The position numbers were made by a program, and so were the translations under genes. The notes beneath the pieces are model-generated. The model was not told the DNA's origin. It worked only from the letters and a program-made list of their open reading frames with translations, and searched no databases. From DTKD01 sp050948905 (lineage in GTDB: Bacteria; Armatimonadota; UBA5829): a stretch of 64,000 nt of DNA. Location: contig JBMNES010000001.1 in NCBI GenBank assembly GCA_050948905.1, positions 1,054,001-1,118,000 of the forward strand, in the 5' to 3' direction. Of this stretch, positions 62,642-64,000 are shown piece by piece; position 1 is the first letter of the stretch, and each line of letters starts with the position of its first letter.

Positions 62642-64000
62642 ATGAGCGAGACATCGTTAAAGCGTTCAAGAGAGTTTCTTGAGGTGGCGGATCAGTTTAA
62701 GTTGGGCGTTTTGGTCACGGAGTCGTCCCATCCGGTGACAGCGGAGCTTAGCCAGACCGCCAAACGCAGCATCCCGGATGCGCTGAGGCTGCTCTTCGAG
62801 GTGGACAAGGACGTAGTCGAGAAATACCGGGAATGGGCGACAAGTGATTCGCCTAGAAAGACAGCCGACACGCTGCGTGACGCCATCGCGGCTGGAGGAA
62901 ATATGTATTTCACAGGCTGCGGCTCCACTGGCCGGCTCTCCATTCAGCTTGCGTCGATTTGGCGAGACTTCTGGCAGAAACGAAAAGCCAGCGGCCACGC
63001 CGACTCGGAGGATTACGAAAACCGCGCGTTCAGCGTCATGGCGGGCGGGGACTTCGCTTTGATTAAGGCTGTTGAAGGATTCGAGGACTTCACGCAGTTC
63101 GGCGGAAAGCAAATAGGCGATCTCGGCGTGACTCAGGGGGATGTCGTCTTCGCTATAACTGAGGGCGGGGAGACTTCTTTCGTCATCGGAACAGCCTGGA
63201 AGGGGCTGGAGCGGGGCGCTAAGGTATATTTCGTCTACAATAACCCGGACGATATCCTCTGCGAGCACGTGCAGCGCAGCCGCGAGGTCATTCAGGAGCC
63301 GCGCATCGAGAAAATCAATCTCACCACCGGGCCGATGGCCATCACGGGTTCCACTCGAATGCAGGCCACCACGATTCAGTTGTGCGTGATGCTCACTGTG
63401 CTGGAGATGGTGCTGCGAGACCTGATCGATGACCCTGCGCTGAGTTCGGATGCAGTTCCCGCGCAGTTTATGGCAAAGCTGGAAGAGATGCACGCCACCC
63501 TGATGTCGCAGCCGCTGTGTGATTCTCTTGCAAAGCTGGTGGAATTGGAGGAGAGCGTATATCGCGCCGACCACAAGAACAATTATTTCGCCAATTTGAT
63601 CGGTGTGGACGTGCTTACCGACACCACCGAGCGCTCGCCGACGTTCTGCACCCCTCCGTTCCGCAAATTTGACGACACCAGTGCGGCGGAGAGCTGGGCG
63701 TTTCTGTATCTGCCTTATGAGAAAACAGAGGATGCCTGGAATTGGATTCTCAAGAAGCAGCCAAGTTGTGTAGAATGGACCGAGGAAGAGGTTCGCGAGT
63801 TGGTCGGGGATGAGAAGCTCGCAGCTACTTATGAGGTCATTAAGCGCATATCGAAACGGGAGCTGATGCGCTTTAAGATCGGCAAAGATGGGTTAAAGAA
63901 TCGACCGCTGGGTAAAGGCGACAGTGCGGTTGCGATTCTTCTGGAGGCTGAGGCGGACTGCCTGACTTCTGAGAACGGTTTCTTCAGAAAACAGCTTGAA
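62642..64000 (+). CDS. MurQ-like SIS-domain protein, 3' end beyond window
   Basis: At least 453 residues are encoded up to the window edge. The N-terminus LVTESSHPVTAELSQ and YFTGCGSTGRLSIQLA, VFAITEGGETSFVIGTA and INLTTGPMAITGSTRMQA match the N-acetylmuramic acid 6-phosphate etherase (MurQ)/GckR group of SIS proteins, with the phosphosugar loop and the catalytic-glutamate region present. MurQ itself is about 300 residues, so this protein is longer than usual, closer to glucokinase-regulator-like double-SIS proteins. It would act on cell-wall amino-sugar phosphates or sense a phosphosugar. It is divergent from the URO-D-family gene; the gap holds no clear promoter. Confidence 0.75.
   Translation, partial: MSETSLKRSREFLEVADQFKLGVLVTESSHPVTAELSQTAKRSIPDALRLLFEVDKDVVEKYREWATSDSPRKTADTLRDAIAAGGNMYFTGCGSTGRLSIQLASIWRDFWQKRKASGHADSEDYENRAFSVMAGGDFALIKAVEGFEDFTQFGGKQIGDLGVTQGDVVFAITEGGETSFVIGTAWKGLERGAKVYFVYNNPDDILCEHVQRSREVIQEPRIEKINLTTGPMAITGSTRMQATTIQLCVMLTVLEMVLRDLIDDPALSSDAVPAQFMAKLEEMHATLMSQPLCDSLAKLVELEESVYRADHKNNYFANLIGVDVLTDTTERSPTFCTPPFRKFDDTSAAESWAFLYLPYEKTEDAWNWILKKQPSCVEWTEEEVRELVGDEKLAATYEVIKRISKRELMRFKIGKDGLKNRPLGKGDSAVAILLEAEADCLTSENGFFRKQLE

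Overview
The window reads as chromosomal DNA of a diderm, free-living bacterium, most likely from Armatimonadota or a close Terrabacteria relative. This placement is an inference from gene content. LptC/LptA-like outer-membrane transport genes sit beside Firmicutes-style genes: CsaB with a DUF5693-like protein, Rex, PgpH, rpsU-yqeY, RecF-DciA and ParABS. There is also a DUF6785-like membrane protein, right-handed beta-helix carbohydrate proteins, a URO-D-family protein and a gingipain-like C25 protease. No rRNA, tRNA, phage or insertion sequence was recognised.

Layout. 1-3.3 kb (minus): a nucleotide-sugar operon (SIS protein, beta-propeller-like protein, GlmU-like uridylyltransferase, a 40-residue protein, galT cut by the edge). 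3.4-8.5 kb: an NYN-domain protein, an anion-type ABC transporter with a duplicated permease, and nikR. 8.6-12.3 kb: ahcY, a sugar nucleotidyltransferase and a DegT aminotransferase. 12.6-21.1 kb (plus): dGTPase-like protein, zinc-ribbon protein, rhomboid, DUF5693-like protein, csaB, lipoprotein, lptC, lptA and a degenerate PTS Enzyme I-like protein. 21.2-28.3 kb (minus): rex, DUF6785-like protein, leuS and a pectate-lyase-like protein. 28.7-34.7 kb (plus): two class A beta-lactamase-like paralogues, a DnaA-box cluster that looks like oriC, recF, dciA, rtcB and an oxidoreductase. 34.8-41.7 kb: an MFS protein, a 222-bp tandem repeat array, two manganese (yybP-ykoY) riboswitches with one broken and one intact antiporter gene, an FGGY kinase and an FKBP. 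41.9-48.3 kb: PAP2, argC, a metalloprotease and the C25 protease. 48.4-51.9 kb: a sigma-28-type promoter, a c-di-GMP riboswitch and flgM, then parA, parB (carrying a perfect parS) and an AI-2E-family transporter. 52-59.3 kb (plus): mtaB, hinT, rpsU, yqeY, pgpH, ybeY, a DgkA-PAP2 fusion and a CorC/HlyC protein. 59.3-64 kb: beta-helix protein, URO-D-family protein and a MurQ-like SIS protein cut by the edge.

The most notable points are: (1) flgM placed behind a sigma-28-type promoter and a GEMM-I c-di-GMP riboswitch, which suggests a feedback loop; (2) an oriC-like region with DnaA boxes and DnaA-trio-like repeats next to recF-dciA, with no dnaA or dnaN nearby but parABS 20 kb away; (3) tandem promoter-plus-riboswitch units with one antiporter copy truncated; (4) a PTS Enzyme I-like protein that appears to lack the phosphorylated histidine; (5) a modular intergenic repeat family, locally amplified into a 222-bp tandem array.
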